Of a stretch of DNA of 64,000 nucleotides, positions 8,875-17,147 are shown piece by piece (within the stretch, counting starts at the first letter, position 1; each line of letters begins with the position of its first letter). The position numbers and the translations under genes are program-made. The stretch spans positions 1-64,000 of the forward strand of contig CANLTZ010000015.1 in NCBI GenBank assembly GCA_947494145.1. Direction: 5' to 3'. The DNA is from an uncultured Jannaschia sp. GTDB taxonomy: Bacteria; Pseudomonadota; Alphaproteobacteria; Rhodobacterales; Rhodobacteraceae. The notes beneath the pieces were generated by a model that was given only the letters and a program-made list of their open reading frames with translations, was not told where the DNA came from and did not search any database.

Positions 8875-9834
8875 ATGACGACGCACGATTTCAACGACCG
8901 CATGTTGTCCCTTGGGTTGGCCCGTGTCTCGGAGGCGGCGGCGCTCGCCTCGGCCCGCCTGATCGGGCGCGGCGATGAAAAGGCCGCCGACCAAGCCGCC
9001 GTGAATGCCATGCGCGACCAGCTCAACATCCTGGATATCGCGGGCACTGTCGTCATCGGCGAGGGGGAGCGGGACGAGGCCCCAATGCTTTATATCGGCG
9101 AACAGGTCGGCACCGGTGAAGGCCCCCAAGTGGATATTGCGTTGGACCCTTTGGAAGGCACGACGCTGACAGCAAAGGACATGCCCAACGCCCTGACCGT
9201 CATTGCCATGGGGCCGCGCGGATCGATGCTGCATGCGCCCGACGTGTATATGGACAAGCTTGCCATCGGCCCCGGCTACCGCGATGGGGTGGTCACCATG
9301 GACATGACGCCATCGCAGCGCGTCAATGCGCTGGCTGCGGCCAAGGGCTGTTCGACCGAAGATATCACCGTCTGCGTATTGGAACGCCCGCGCCATCAGG
9401 ACCTAATCGCTGAAATCCGCACCACCGGCGCCGCCATTCGGCTGATCACCGATGGCGACGTGGCGGGCGTCATCCATTGCGCTGAGGCCGCGATCACGGG
9501 GATCGACATGTATATGGGCTCCGGCGGGGCGCCCGAGGGGGTGCTGGCCGCTGCCGCCCTGAAATGCATGGGGGGGCAGATGTTTGGACGCCTGACCTTC
9601 CGCAACGACGATGAACGGGGGCGCGCCGAAAAGGCCGGGATCACCAATCTGGACCGGGTCTATACGCGCGACGACATGGTCACGCAGGATGTGATCTTTG
9701 CCGCCACGGGTGTCACCGATGGCTCCATCCTGTCGGGCATCCGACGCGAAGTGGGGTATTTGACGGCGGAGACGATCCTCATGCGCTCCAAGACCGGGTC
9801 GGTTCGGCGCATGACCTACCGCAATCCGACCTGA
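8875..9834 (+). CDS. glpX: Class II fructose-1,6-bisphosphatase
   Basis: A 319-aa GlpX-type phosphatase that removes the C1 phosphate of fructose 1,6-bisphosphate in gluconeogenesis; some members also act on sedoheptulose 1,7-bisphosphate in the Calvin cycle. Metal-binding motifs are GTVVIGEGERDEAPMLYIGE and ALDPLEGTT. GSGGAPEGVLAAAALKCMGG binds the substrate phosphate. The start at 8875 is chosen because GAGGG lies about 10 nt upstream; an in-frame ATG at 8860 lacks a ribosome binding site. It follows hom and the reductase and precedes recJ, an order I recognise from Rhodobacteraceae. Confidence 0.96.
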   Translation: MTTHDFNDRMLSLGLARVSEAAALASARLIGRGDEKAADQAAVNAMRDQLNILDIAGTVVIGEGERDEAPMLYIGEQVGTGEGPQVDIALDPLEGTTLTAKDMPNALTVIAMGPRGSMLHAPDVYMDKLAIGPGYRDGVVTMDMTPSQRVNALAAAKGCSTEDITVCVLERPRHQDLIAEIRTTGAAIRLITDGDVAGVIHCAEAAITGIDMYMGSGGAPEGVLAAAALKCMGGQMFGRLTFRNDDERGRAEKAGITNLDRVYTRDDMVTQDVIFAATGVTDGSILSGIRREVGYLTAETILMRSKTGSVRRMTYRNPT

Positions 9835-9848
9835 CTGGGGGCGCGGCC

Positions 9849-11603
9849 TTGTCGGCCTGGTTGGGGGTTGAGGCATCGGCGACCGGGCGGCGATGGGTTG
9901 GCCTGGACCCGGCCCAAGACCGCATCGCCCAGGCCATCGCCCAAACCGGCCTGCCCCACCCTCTGGCCCGTCATCTGGCGCGGCGCGGCGTGTTGCCGGA
10001 AGACGCCGCCGCCTTTCTGGCCCCGCGGCTGCGCGATCTGCTTCCCGACCCTTTGGGCCTGCGCGACATGGGCGTGGCCGCAGCCCGCTTCCTGCGGGCC
10101 GTCGAAAGCCGGGAACGCATCGCCATCTTCGCCGACTACGACGTGGATGGCGGCGCATCCGCGGCACTTCTGGTCTGGTGGCTCCGATTGCAGGGTCAGA
10201 CGGCAACGATCTACGTCCCCGACCGGATCGACGAGGGCTATGGCCCCAATGCGCCGGCCATCGCGCGCTTGGCCTACGACCACGACCTGATCATCTGCGT
10301 CGATTGCGGCACGCTGAGCCACGAGGCCTTGGCCGCCGCCGATGGTACCGATGTCATCGTCCTCGACCACCATCTGGGCGCGGAAACCCTGCCCCCTGCC
10401 CTGGCCGTGGTGAACCCCAACCGCGTGGATGAGGACGGCGCGCTTGGCCATCTATGCGCCGCAGCCGTGGTTTTTCTGTTTCTAGTGGAGGTCAATCGCC
10501 TGCTGCGCGCCAAGGGGGACCCAGGCCCGGACCTGATGGCGATGCTGGACTTGGTGGCGTTGGCCACCGTGGCCGATGTGGCGCCCCTGGTCGGCGTGAA
10601 CCGGGCGTTGGTTCAGCAGGGGCTCAAAGTCATGCGCGGTCGCCACCGGCCCGGCCTGCGTGCCTTGGCCGAAGTGGCGCGCATGGATGCGCCGCCCAGC
10701 GCCTACCATCTGGGCTTTCTGCTCGGTCCACGGATCAATGCAGGCGGTCGCGTGGGTGCCGCCGATTTGGGCGCACGATTGCTGGCGAGTGATGACGCGT
10801 CCGAGGCGGCGGCCTTGGCGGAACGGCTCGATGCGCTTAACACCGAGCGCCGCGCCATCGAGGCGCGCGTCACCGACGATGCCCGCGCGCAAGCCGAAGC
10901 CCGAGTCGAAGGCGGCGCGGCGCTGGCCTGGGCCGCCGGGGAAGGCTGGCATCCGGGCGTCGTGGGGATCGTCGCGTCGCGTCTGAAGGAGGCGTTCAAC
11001 CGCCCCGCCATCGTCATTGGCCTGCGAGAAGACGGGGTCGGCCAGGGCTCCGCAAGGTCGGTGGCGGGGGTCGATATCGGGGCAGCGATCCAACGCCTTG
11101 CCGCCGAAAGCCTGCTGATCAAGGGCGGCGGGCACCGGATGGCGGCGGGGCTGACCGTCGAAGCCGAAAAACTGGAGGAGGCCATGGCACGCCTCGATGC
11201 GCTGCTTGCCCGTCAGGGCGCGGGCACCAGCGGGCCGCGCGACCTGCGCGTGGATGGAACCTTGATGCCGAGCGCCGCGACGGAGGAGTTGTGCCGCCAA
11301 TTGGATGAGGCGGGGCCCTTCGGCCAAGGCGCCTCGGCGCCCCGCTTCGCCTTCCCCGATCTGCGCGCGGTGCATCTTCGCCCCGTGGGCGAAGGGCACC
11401 TGAAAGTGACGCTCAGCGATGGCGGCGCGAAGCGCCTGGACGCCATCGCCTTCCGCGCCGAAACGTCGGGCGTTTCTGCCGCGTTTGAAAGGGCGTCTGG
11501 CGCGCCGCTCCATATAGCGGGCCGGATCGAGATCAACCGCTGGCAAGGCCGCGAAACCGTTCAGTTGCGCATCGAAGACGTGGCCGCGTCTGCATCGGAG
11601 TGA
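9849..11603 (+). CDS. recJ: Single-stranded-DNA-specific exonuclease RecJ
   Basis: A 584-aa RecJ of normal length, a 5'-3' ssDNA exonuclease in recombination and mismatch repair. DHH-family motifs are in order: IFADYDVDGGASAALL (motif I), IICVDCGT, VIVLDHHLG (DHH), VADVAPLVG, then GPRINAGGRVG, HPGVVGIVASRLKE and the DHHA1 signature KGGGHRMAAG. The C-terminal oligonucleotide-binding region follows (DLRVDGTLM, GPFGQGASAPRF). The start is a TTG at 9849, 15 bp after the glpX stop; no in-frame ATG precedes the conserved N-terminus. It is co-directional with glpX and probably in its operon. Confidence 0.96.
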   Translation: MSAWLGVEASATGRRWVGLDPAQDRIAQAIAQTGLPHPLARHLARRGVLPEDAAAFLAPRLRDLLPDPLGLRDMGVAAARFLRAVESRERIAIFADYDVDGGASAALLVWWLRLQGQTATIYVPDRIDEGYGPNAPAIARLAYDHDLIICVDCGTLSHEALAAADGTDVIVLDHHLGAETLPPALAVVNPNRVDEDGALGHLCAAAVVFLFLVEVNRLLRAKGDPGPDLMAMLDLVALATVADVAPLVGVNRALVQQGLKVMRGRHRPGLRALAEVARMDAPPSAYHLGFLLGPRINAGGRVGAADLGARLLASDDASEAAALAERLDALNTERRAIEARVTDDARAQAEARVEGGAALAWAAGEGWHPGVVGIVASRLKEAFNRPAIVIGLREDGVGQGSARSVAGVDIGAAIQRLAAESLLIKGGGHRMAAGLTVEAEKLEEAMARLDALLARQGAGTSGPRDLRVDGTLMPSAATEELCRQLDEAGPFGQGASAPRFAFPDLRAVHLRPVGEGHLKVTLSDGGAKRLDAIAFRAETSGVSAAFERASGAPLHIAGRIEINRWQGRETVQLRIEDVAASASE

Positions 11604-11676
11604 ACCACCCACCGCGCTCGAAAAACCCCTTGCGGTAGCGCCGCCCGTCGCCTACACACCGCCCACGCAAGGCCAA

Positions 11677-11751
11677 GGCCCGTTCGTCTATCGGTTAGGA
11701 CGCCAGGTTTTCAACCTGGAAAGAGGGGTTCGATTCCCCTACGGGCTGCCA
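11677..11751 (+). tRNA. tRNA-Glu (TTC)
   Basis: A 75-nt tRNA with an encoded CCA. The anticodon stem-loop is CCAGG-TTTTCAA-CCTGG, giving anticodon TTC (Glu). The D-arm (CGTCTATCGGTTAGGACG) and T-arm (GGGGTTCGATTCCCC) are standard. The acceptor stem begins with a G.U wobble (G11677 with T11747). Confidence 0.95.
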
Positions 11752-12224
11752 ATATCCCTGACATTTCTTGCCATCGTAGGGTTTTGTCGGGGCCAAAGTG
11801 TTTTTGTACGTATTGGCTTAGCCGCTGACGCAACCTTCCGCCATGGGCCCTGCAAGCAGCCTCAATGTAGCCTTAGGTCGCATTTTGCCGGGCGCTGACC
11901 AAAAGTGGCTTATAACACCGATCAAAAACCTGGGTCATCAGGCATTTTTTGAAACGCAGTCATATCAGTTTAATATCAAGATGTTACCGAAAAATCTGCT
12001 TCAGATTTTTCGATAATCTGTTTGGCCGTAGTCCAGCTTTCTGACCAAGATGGCATAGAACGATCTTGGCCCGACGCGCTGGGTGAGACCGCTTTACTGT
12101 CGCTCACCGACCGCATCGCCTGGAAGGTCGGGAGCACTTCGGCTATCCGCCCTCTGTCCCAATCTGAGGTCCGCGGCTTTTGAATTGCCTCTTCGCCGAA
12201 ACCCCGGCGCCAGCCGCGATGCGT
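11752..12224. other. Gene-free gap of about 470 bp after tRNA-Glu
   Basis: No convincing coding frame or RNA gene was found. Its middle carries a degenerate copy of the inverted-repeat element listed separately (11911-12020). The rest shows no recognisable structure. The position just after a tRNA is a common insertion site, but no second copy of the tRNA 3' end is present in the window. Confidence 0.6.
11911..12020. repeat. MITE-like intergenic repeat, copy 1 (degenerate)
   Basis: It aligns along its length with the copy at 28765-28879. Shared blocks in order are TATA near the left edge, AAAAACCTG, CATCAG, a T-run, GAAACG, ATCAGT, and near the right edge GCT-TCAG-TTTT-CGA. The right part forms a perfect 11-bp hairpin, CGAAAAATCTG / CAGATTTTTCG (11988-11998 and 12002-12012). 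No coding capacity. Confidence 0.6.
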
Positions 12225-13226
12225 TCAGGCCGCTTGCGAAGGTGTCGCGACAGAGGGGCGGCCGCGCCCGGCGCGCTTCGACACATAAAGAGCTTCGTCA
12301 GCATCCGCCACAAGGCGCTCGGCCTCGGGCGGGTCGTAGAAGCTGCTCATCGTAATGCCGATGCTGCCCGAGATGCGACAAGTTTCACCCTGCCAGATCA
12401 TCGGCTGTTCGAGGCGATAAATGATGCGCTTCGCTATTCCCTTGAGCAAGTCGACATCTTGGCAATCTTCGAAAATCAACATGAATTCGTCGCCACCCAC
12501 GCGCGCGACCATATCGCCGCGCCGCACTTCCTCGCGTAAGATGCCAGCGACTTGCTCCAACACGTAGTCGCCCGCGACATGGCCCAGCGTGTCATTGATG
12601 GATTTGAAATAGTCCAAATCCAGGTGCATCAGCCCGAAATGCGCGCCGGTCTGGCGCGTGAGACTGTCCAGGTGCAGGTCCATGGCGCGCCGGTTTCGCA
12701 GGCCGGTCAGTTTATCGGTGATGGCCTCTTCCTCGGCCGCGGCGCGTGCCATGTCGAGCCGCTTTGAAAGCCCCTCGAATTCCCCCAACACCAAGCTGTT
12801 TGCTTCCAGCACGAAGAGCAAATCCACCGTGGGATCAGCGGCAGCGAAGTCTTGCGCGGTCAGACGATGGCGCTGGATGGCGCCCAGTGGATCTGCCCCA
12901 AACCAGAAATTCATGAAGGCGCCCCCATCGACGAGGGGGGCCACGACGGCCCTGAAAGAAGACCTCTCTTCGCCCTCTGGGATATTGCATTCACCAACGA
13001 GCTCCACCTTCAGACGACGTCCGGCATGGGTGAGGATATCCGCCGTATCCATCTCAACAGCGGGATGTAGGATGCGCAGGAAGTCCGCCAGCTTCGCGCC
13101 TGGCCGTCCATCCGTGATTTTCGACAACGTCCGGCCGACATGGGCGACATATCCGTGGGCCGTGAAGACCAGACACATCGGCAGCCCCATCTCGACCGCC
13201 TTTAGATCGACCGTGATCGACGTCAT
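12225..13226 (-). CDS. Diguanylate cyclase (GGDEF) with HNOBA-like N-terminus, partner of H-NOX
   Basis: A 333-aa protein. Residues 1-160 form a PAS-like HNOBA-type sensor region (KITDGRPGAKLADFLRILHP is typical of H-NOX-associated domains), and 165-320 form a GGDEF domain. The active-site loop GGDEF is at 244-248. The product-inhibition I-site RxxD (R235 to D238) sits five residues upstream. LTGLRNRRAMD, DLDYFKSINDTLGH and DEALYVSKRAGRG are intact, so the enzyme should make c-di-GMP from two GTP. Its start overlaps the H-NOX stop (ATGA), implying coupled translation and complex formation. No EAL domain is present, unlike the H-NOX partners in some gammaproteobacteria. Confidence 0.93.
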   Translation of the reverse strand: MTSITVDLKAVEMGLPMCLVFTAHGYVAHVGRTLSKITDGRPGAKLADFLRILHPAVEMDTADILTHAGRRLKVELVGECNIPEGEERSSFRAVVAPLVDGGAFMNFWFGADPLGAIQRHRLTAQDFAAADPTVDLLFVLEANSLVLGEFEGLSKRLDMARAAAEEEAITDKLTGLRNRRAMDLHLDSLTRQTGAHFGLMHLDLDYFKSINDTLGHVAGDYVLEQVAGILREEVRRGDMVARVGGDEFMLIFEDCQDVDLLKGIAKRIIYRLEQPMIWQGETCRISGSIGITMSSFYDPPEAERLVADADEALYVSKRAGRGRPSVATPSQAA

Positions 13227-13819
13227 GCCGCACCCCCAAGCTCAAATTCGCGCGGCGCCTGGTACTCAGCCTCGTAGATGTGGATGGTGATCCGTTCTTC
13301 CCACATGCCGTCAATAACTTCTCGCCGGGCAGGTTCGATCATCGCAAGCACACCATAATCATCGGCCATCGCGCGCAGCACACCGGTCGCCATGGCGCTG
13401 CCGCCAGGTCGAGGAAAGCGCGACAGCACTTCATGGGTTTCCTTGCCAAGTGGACGCACTTGGAATTCCGGTAGAACAAGATCCGGCAGTGCCAGGCGTG
13501 CACGTTCGCGAAGCTCATCCAAGCCGTAGACCATTTCTTCGAATGTGGCGCCGGTGAACCGGATGAGGCGCCGAAGATCCTCCAACGGGGGATGGGTGCA
13601 AATCCAATGGCCCACATCTTCGATCAGTGCAAAGGTGCCGCAGCCCACTTCTTCCGTCACGGCGTCGCACAGACAAACGATCGTATCGTCATCGTAGATT
13701 CGAAGCGCCTCGAACCGATCAAAGGGGAGCCCGGCATTGGTGACAATGCGCGACCAGGCCGCCGGACCATAGCGATCCAGGACAAACCCCTCGATGGATT
13801 TGAAAATCGTGCCGTGCAT
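13223..13819 (-). CDS. H-NOX (heme NO/oxygen binding) domain protein lacking the canonical heme ligand
   Basis: A 198-aa stand-alone H-NOX. MHGTIFKSIEGFVLDRYG opens the fold, LIRFTGATFEEMVYGLDEL is the helix leading to the heme ligand, and the final strand includes ITIHIYEAEY. In canonical H-NOX the helix continues LDxLH with His as proximal heme ligand; here residue 104 is Arg (DELRERARLALPDL). The YxSxR motif that holds the heme propionates is also eroded: only the Arg of the RPG end (R137) remains. Family identity is clear, but heme and NO binding are in doubt. The ATG at 13819 follows GGAGGA. It is the first gene of the pair with the cyclase. Confidence 0.88.
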   Translation of the reverse strand: MHGTIFKSIEGFVLDRYGPAAWSRIVTNAGLPFDRFEALRIYDDDTIVCLCDAVTEEVGCGTFALIEDVGHWICTHPPLEDLRRLIRFTGATFEEMVYGLDELRERARLALPDLVLPEFQVRPLGKETHEVLSRFPRPGGSAMATGVLRAMADDYGVLAMIEPARREVIDGMWEERITIHIYEAEYQAPREFELGGAA

Positions 13820-14072
13820 CCATCCTCCGAAACTGTGATGCGCTTCGTGCGACACACAAACAGCGAAGTCTGAAATTTGCGTTAAGGCGCGGCCTGAAAT
13901 GCACGCCGACCGGCCTTTCGGGCATCAGAACAAGATCGAAGGGACCAGACAGTGAAGGCTAGCCGGAGAGAGGCCGCCGGCCGATATACAGCGCCGACTC
14001 GAATCAACACCATGAAATCAAATGAAATTACGCTTCGCCAAGGCATTCGACGACGCCCAGGGCACCCGAAGC

Positions 14073-14762
14073 TCAATCCACGCGCGCGGCCCCGAGGATC
14101 GCGCCGGGTTTGCCGTCGTTGAAGGCTTGTGCCACCACGGCGCGCTCCAAATCACCATCGGCGGGGGCGGGCAATTCAACCGTCAGGTCACCGCCATCCC
14201 ACTCGGCCAGAAGATACCAGCCGCGCACCACGTTGTGGTAGGTGATTTCGCGTCCCGCATTCTCCCCGTGAAGAATGCGAACGGTTGCTTCGGGCAAATA
14301 ATCCACGACCATGATGCGTCCAGGCTGGCCCGTCGCCGCAGCGATCAACTGCGGCCCATTGGGAGTGGACGCCACATGCAGGATATCGCGCGCGACACTT
14401 CGATGGGCCTGCACACTATCAGCCAGCTTCATGCCCGACGGCCCCGCGATCTGATCTTGCCCGCCGATGACGAATTGCGGAGTGTAAACCAGACTGGACC
14501 CAATCACGCGGGCATAATTGCGCTGACGGACCGTGAATTCGGGCTCGGCGAAGGTATCGGGCCAGCCGATCCAGTCCCAGTAATCCACATGAAAGGACAG
14601 CGGCAGCACATCCTCGCGACCAACCAGTTCGCCCAGAAGTGAGTCCGCTGGCGGGCAGGAGGAGCAACCTTGTGCTGTAAACAATTCCACCACCACGGGA
14701 TCGGCTTCAGCGGTAAAAGCAATACATGAGAGGGCGCAAGCAAGGGCGAGGCGCATCCGCAA
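14073..14762 (-). CDS. DUF1223 thioredoxin-like exported protein
   Basis: A 229-aa protein with a signal peptide (RLALACALSCIAFTAEA, cleavage before DPVVVE). A DUF1223 domain follows: VELFTAQGCSSCPPADSLLGEL contains a CxxC pair (CSSC) in a thioredoxin-like context, then FHVDYWDWIGWPDTFA and YTPQFVIGGQ. The fold and CxxC suggest a periplasmic thiol redox role, but no substrate is known. An alternative ATG two codons later (14756) is equally possible. It is a single gene; the intergenic regions on both sides, of about 250 and 275 bp, show no further gene. Confidence 0.88.
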   Translation of the reverse strand: MRMRLALACALSCIAFTAEADPVVVELFTAQGCSSCPPADSLLGELVGREDVLPLSFHVDYWDWIGWPDTFAEPEFTVRQRNYARVIGSSLVYTPQFVIGGQDQIAGPSGMKLADSVQAHRSVARDILHVASTPNGPQLIAAATGQPGRIMVVDYLPEATVRILHGENAGREITYHNVVRGWYLLAEWDGGDLTVELPAPADGDLERAVVAQAFNDGKPGAILGAARVD

Positions 14763-15037
14763 CTCCGGTTCGGCAAGTCTGGCCTAGTCTGGGTATTCGA
14801 TGCAGGGCCCCGTTTCCAATCACCTCGTGGTGATGTTTGCGGTCGCAGATACGTTTCTCAGACATGTGCGACGTACCCAGATTTTCCAGGCCATCTTGCA
14901 ACCGACCCTCTTGGATAATTGCACCCTTGCGAAGCTGCTCGTCCGATCAACGTGGCGGAAAATCGGGTTGCCCGAAGGCCAACGGGCAGCAGTCCGGTCA
15001 AACCTCCTGTCCGGTGAAGGACATCCCAAAGACCGCG

Positions 15038-15802
15038 TCAGGCCTCGACCGGACGGCCCGTCCTGGTGGTGTCGCTTGCGGATAGGTCCAGCAACACCTC
15101 AGTCAGGTGGTCGAAGTCCTCGGCGATGACCAAGGCGCCTTCTGCCAGCAGCTCATCCGGGGCGTTGTAGCCCCAGGACACACCGATGGCCCTTATCCCC
15201 GCATTTCGGGCCATCTGCATATCGTATCGCGTGTCACCAACCAGCACGGTTTGACGGGCCTTCCGGTCGGCATCGAAGAAGGCCTTCCAGACCATGGTGC
15301 CATCGGGCTTCGATGGGTTGTCATCGGCGCATTGCACGGTGCGAAACAGACGGTGCCATTGCAACGCATCCAGCATGTGGGTCAGGCTGCGGCGTGATTT
15401 ACCGGTGGTGAGGCCGAGGCCAATGCCTGCACGTCGCAGGGCCAGCAGCGCCGTCTCTGCGCCGGGAAAGATGGGTGGCTCAGCCTCGCGTTCGACGGCA
15501 TCGAAGTATCGAAGGCGGTAGCCCGCCAGAATTTTATCTCGCCGACCTTGCGAGAGATGGGTTGCCAGCGCGCTCACCATTTCGGGTAGCGACAAGCCGA
15601 TGACGTCCTGGATCTGCGCGCTGCCGGGCGGCGCTTCACCGGCCCCGAGAAAAGCCTGCACCATGGTGTCCGAGATCAACCGCCCCCCATCTAGAAGGGT
15701 GCCATCCACGTCGAACAGGACCAACAGATCGCACGCGCACGCGGCGGAAGCGAAAGGTGGCGGCTCTGTCGGGTTCAACCAATGGCGTCCTGGCATGGAC
15801 AC
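15038..15802 (-). CDS. HAD family hydrolase (phosphoglycolate phosphatase-like)
   Basis: A 254-aa HAD-superfamily phosphatase. Motif I is LFDVDGTLLDGG with the Asp nucleophile. Motif II is GLTTGKSRRSLTHML, and motifs III/IV are KPDGTMVWK and VLVGDTRYDMQMARNAGIRAIGVSWGY. A helical C1 cap lies between motifs I and II. The closest functional group is Gph/PGP-type phosphatases, which hydrolyse 2-phosphoglycolate, but substrate cannot be fixed from sequence. About 28 residues precede the catalytic motif, longer than usual, so the true start may be downstream at a non-ATG codon. Confidence 0.87.
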   Translation of the reverse strand: MSMPGRHWLNPTEPPPFASAACACDLLVLFDVDGTLLDGGRLISDTMVQAFLGAGEAPPGSAQIQDVIGLSLPEMVSALATHLSQGRRDKILAGYRLRYFDAVEREAEPPIFPGAETALLALRRAGIGLGLTTGKSRRSLTHMLDALQWHRLFRTVQCADDNPSKPDGTMVWKAFFDADRKARQTVLVGDTRYDMQMARNAGIRAIGVSWGYNAPDELLAEGALVIAEDFDHLTEVLLDLSASDTTRTGRPVEA

Positions 15803-15995
15803 GGTTCCCTTTCATCGTGTGAGGGCTCTGGCGCCAGTTCTGCCCCGCTACGCCCAAGGTACGATACTTGGAGCGCTCAGAGAATGTCTCGCGTTAACGA
15901 CGCCTTACCACTCGCAATTGGTCACATGAGCAAAGCTGCCTTGGCAAGATGTTCTCGTGAAATGACGCAACGTTCGGCCCGGCTGCGCATAATCA

Positions 15996-16805
15996 CTACG
16001 AGAGTCGACCGTAGTCGGGCAACGGGGATGTCGGACCATTGGACAGACGCCAAATCTCACCGCCTTCATGGGGAAAGAGGTCACGAACCAAGGGGTCGTG
16101 ACCTGGCACGATCAGATCTGGGGAGGAGGCCAGGCCACCAAGGCGGGCAAAGCCAACCAGCATCTCCTCCATGTCGACAACGATGGGGAAGGGTTTGCCG
16201 GTTAGGTAGTTCTCGTAGAAATGCGTGGCGTCCGAAGCCAGGCAAAGCCAGCCCGCTTGCGTGCGTACCCGCACCGCCTGCATCCCCTTGGAATGGCCGC
16301 CAATGCGGTGGACGGTGACGCCCTCCGCCACCTCCGCGTCGCCGTCATGGAAGACGACCTTCCCCGCATAGAGCCGTTTGACCGCCTCACAGATATGGTC
16401 GCCCGTAAACGGCATCCGCAACGTGTCGTGGCACATGCAGGGCCCCGTGGCGTAGGCCATCTCGGCGGCTTGCATATGCAGTGTCGCGTTCGGGAACAGG
16501 TGTAGCCCGCCCGCGTGGTCGTAGTGCAGATGGGTGACGATGATGCAGTCGATATCGTCCGGTGTCAGGTCGAACGGCGCCAGCGCGGCCCCCGGATCGG
16601 TCAGGATGGGGCGGTCGCGGCGCGCAGCCTCGGCCGCGTCATAACCGGTATCCACCAGGATGGTTTCCGCCCCGCGCCGCAGAAGCCACATGAAGTAGTC
16701 CATGCCATGGGGCGCAGACGGGTGGTCATCGAAGATGAAGCTGTCACCGCGGGTTCTGGCGTTGCGTTCCGCATAGCGGATGGCGAAGACGTCCCAGTCG
16801 CTCAT
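15996..16805 (-). CDS. Metallo-beta-lactamase fold hydrolase, AHL-lactonase-like
   Basis: A 269-aa protein. The metal-binding HLHYDHAGG (His92, His94, Asp96, His97) is intact. GGHSKG, the bridging Asp in ASDATHFYENY and VPGHDP complete a two-zinc site. The arrangement fits the N-acyl homoserine lactonase / AttM-like subgroup, which opens lactone rings of quorum-sensing signals, but related members hydrolyse other esters. Its start overlaps the stop of the upstream ABM-domain gene by 4 bp, so the two are probably made together. No LuxI or LuxR gene occurs in the window. Confidence 0.85.
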   Translation of the reverse strand: MSDWDVFAIRYAERNARTRGDSFIFDDHPSAPHGMDYFMWLLRRGAETILVDTGYDAAEAARRDRPILTDPGAALAPFDLTPDDIDCIIVTHLHYDHAGGLHLFPNATLHMQAAEMAYATGPCMCHDTLRMPFTGDHICEAVKRLYAGKVVFHDGDAEVAEGVTVHRIGGHSKGMQAVRVRTQAGWLCLASDATHFYENYLTGKPFPIVVDMEEMLVGFARLGGLASSPDLIVPGHDPLVRDLFPHEGGEIWRLSNGPTSPLPDYGRLS

Positions 16806-17089
16806 CCGTGGATGACCCCATAGGTCTTGACGGCCTTGTCGCGGATCATATCGGCAGTGCCACGGTCAAAGGTCTTGTAATGGGCGGTCTGGCGATGGGC
16901 GTCGAAACCCGCGGGATCGTCATAGAGTTCATACAGAAACACCTCATCGGGGCGCGCCGGGTCGGTGAGCACGTCGAAACGGTTGCACGCCGGCTCCCCC
17001 AGGGAAGCGCGGGCATTGTCCAACAGAAGCGGTAGGAAATCAGGCATCCGCCCGGGGGCCACTTCGATGGTGACGGTGACTGCGAACAT
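16802..17089 (-). CDS. Antibiotic biosynthesis monooxygenase (ABM) domain protein, quinol monooxygenase-like
   Basis: A 95-aa single-domain dimeric ferredoxin-like protein. FAVTVTIEVAPGRMPDFLPLL is the first strand and helix, RFDVLTDPARPDEVFLYELYDD holds the central strands, and AHRQTAHYKTF is the conserved substrate-pocket segment. The family includes the cofactor-free quinol monooxygenase YgiN and autoinducer-processing LsrG. The coding region overlaps the metallo-hydrolase downstream by 4 bp. The pairing suggests joint processing of a small lactone- or quinone-like compound; this is inference. Confidence 0.85.
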   Translation of the reverse strand: MFAVTVTIEVAPGRMPDFLPLLLDNARASLGEPACNRFDVLTDPARPDEVFLYELYDDPAGFDAHRQTAHYKTFDRGTADMIRDKAVKTYGVIHG

Positions 17090-17147
17090 GCTTTTCCTCC
17101 GCGCAGGCGCTCTCTACGGTCCCGACCGTGACGCAGCGGGAGGGTGC

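Noticed and set aside
7524-9056. Long minus-strand frame of 510 codons
   Set aside because: It lies wholly antisense to the aldo/keto reductase, the end of hom and the start of glpX, all of which have clear family motifs. Its translation shows no domain; it is a high-GC shadow frame.
10482-11612. Minus-strand frame of 376 codons
   Set aside because: Antisense to recJ; no domain seen and recJ motifs are complete.
11752-11910. Possible attachment site or prophage remnant after tRNA-Glu
   Set aside because: No duplicate of the tRNA 3' end, no integrase and no phage gene nearby; the gap contains only the repeat element and featureless sequence.
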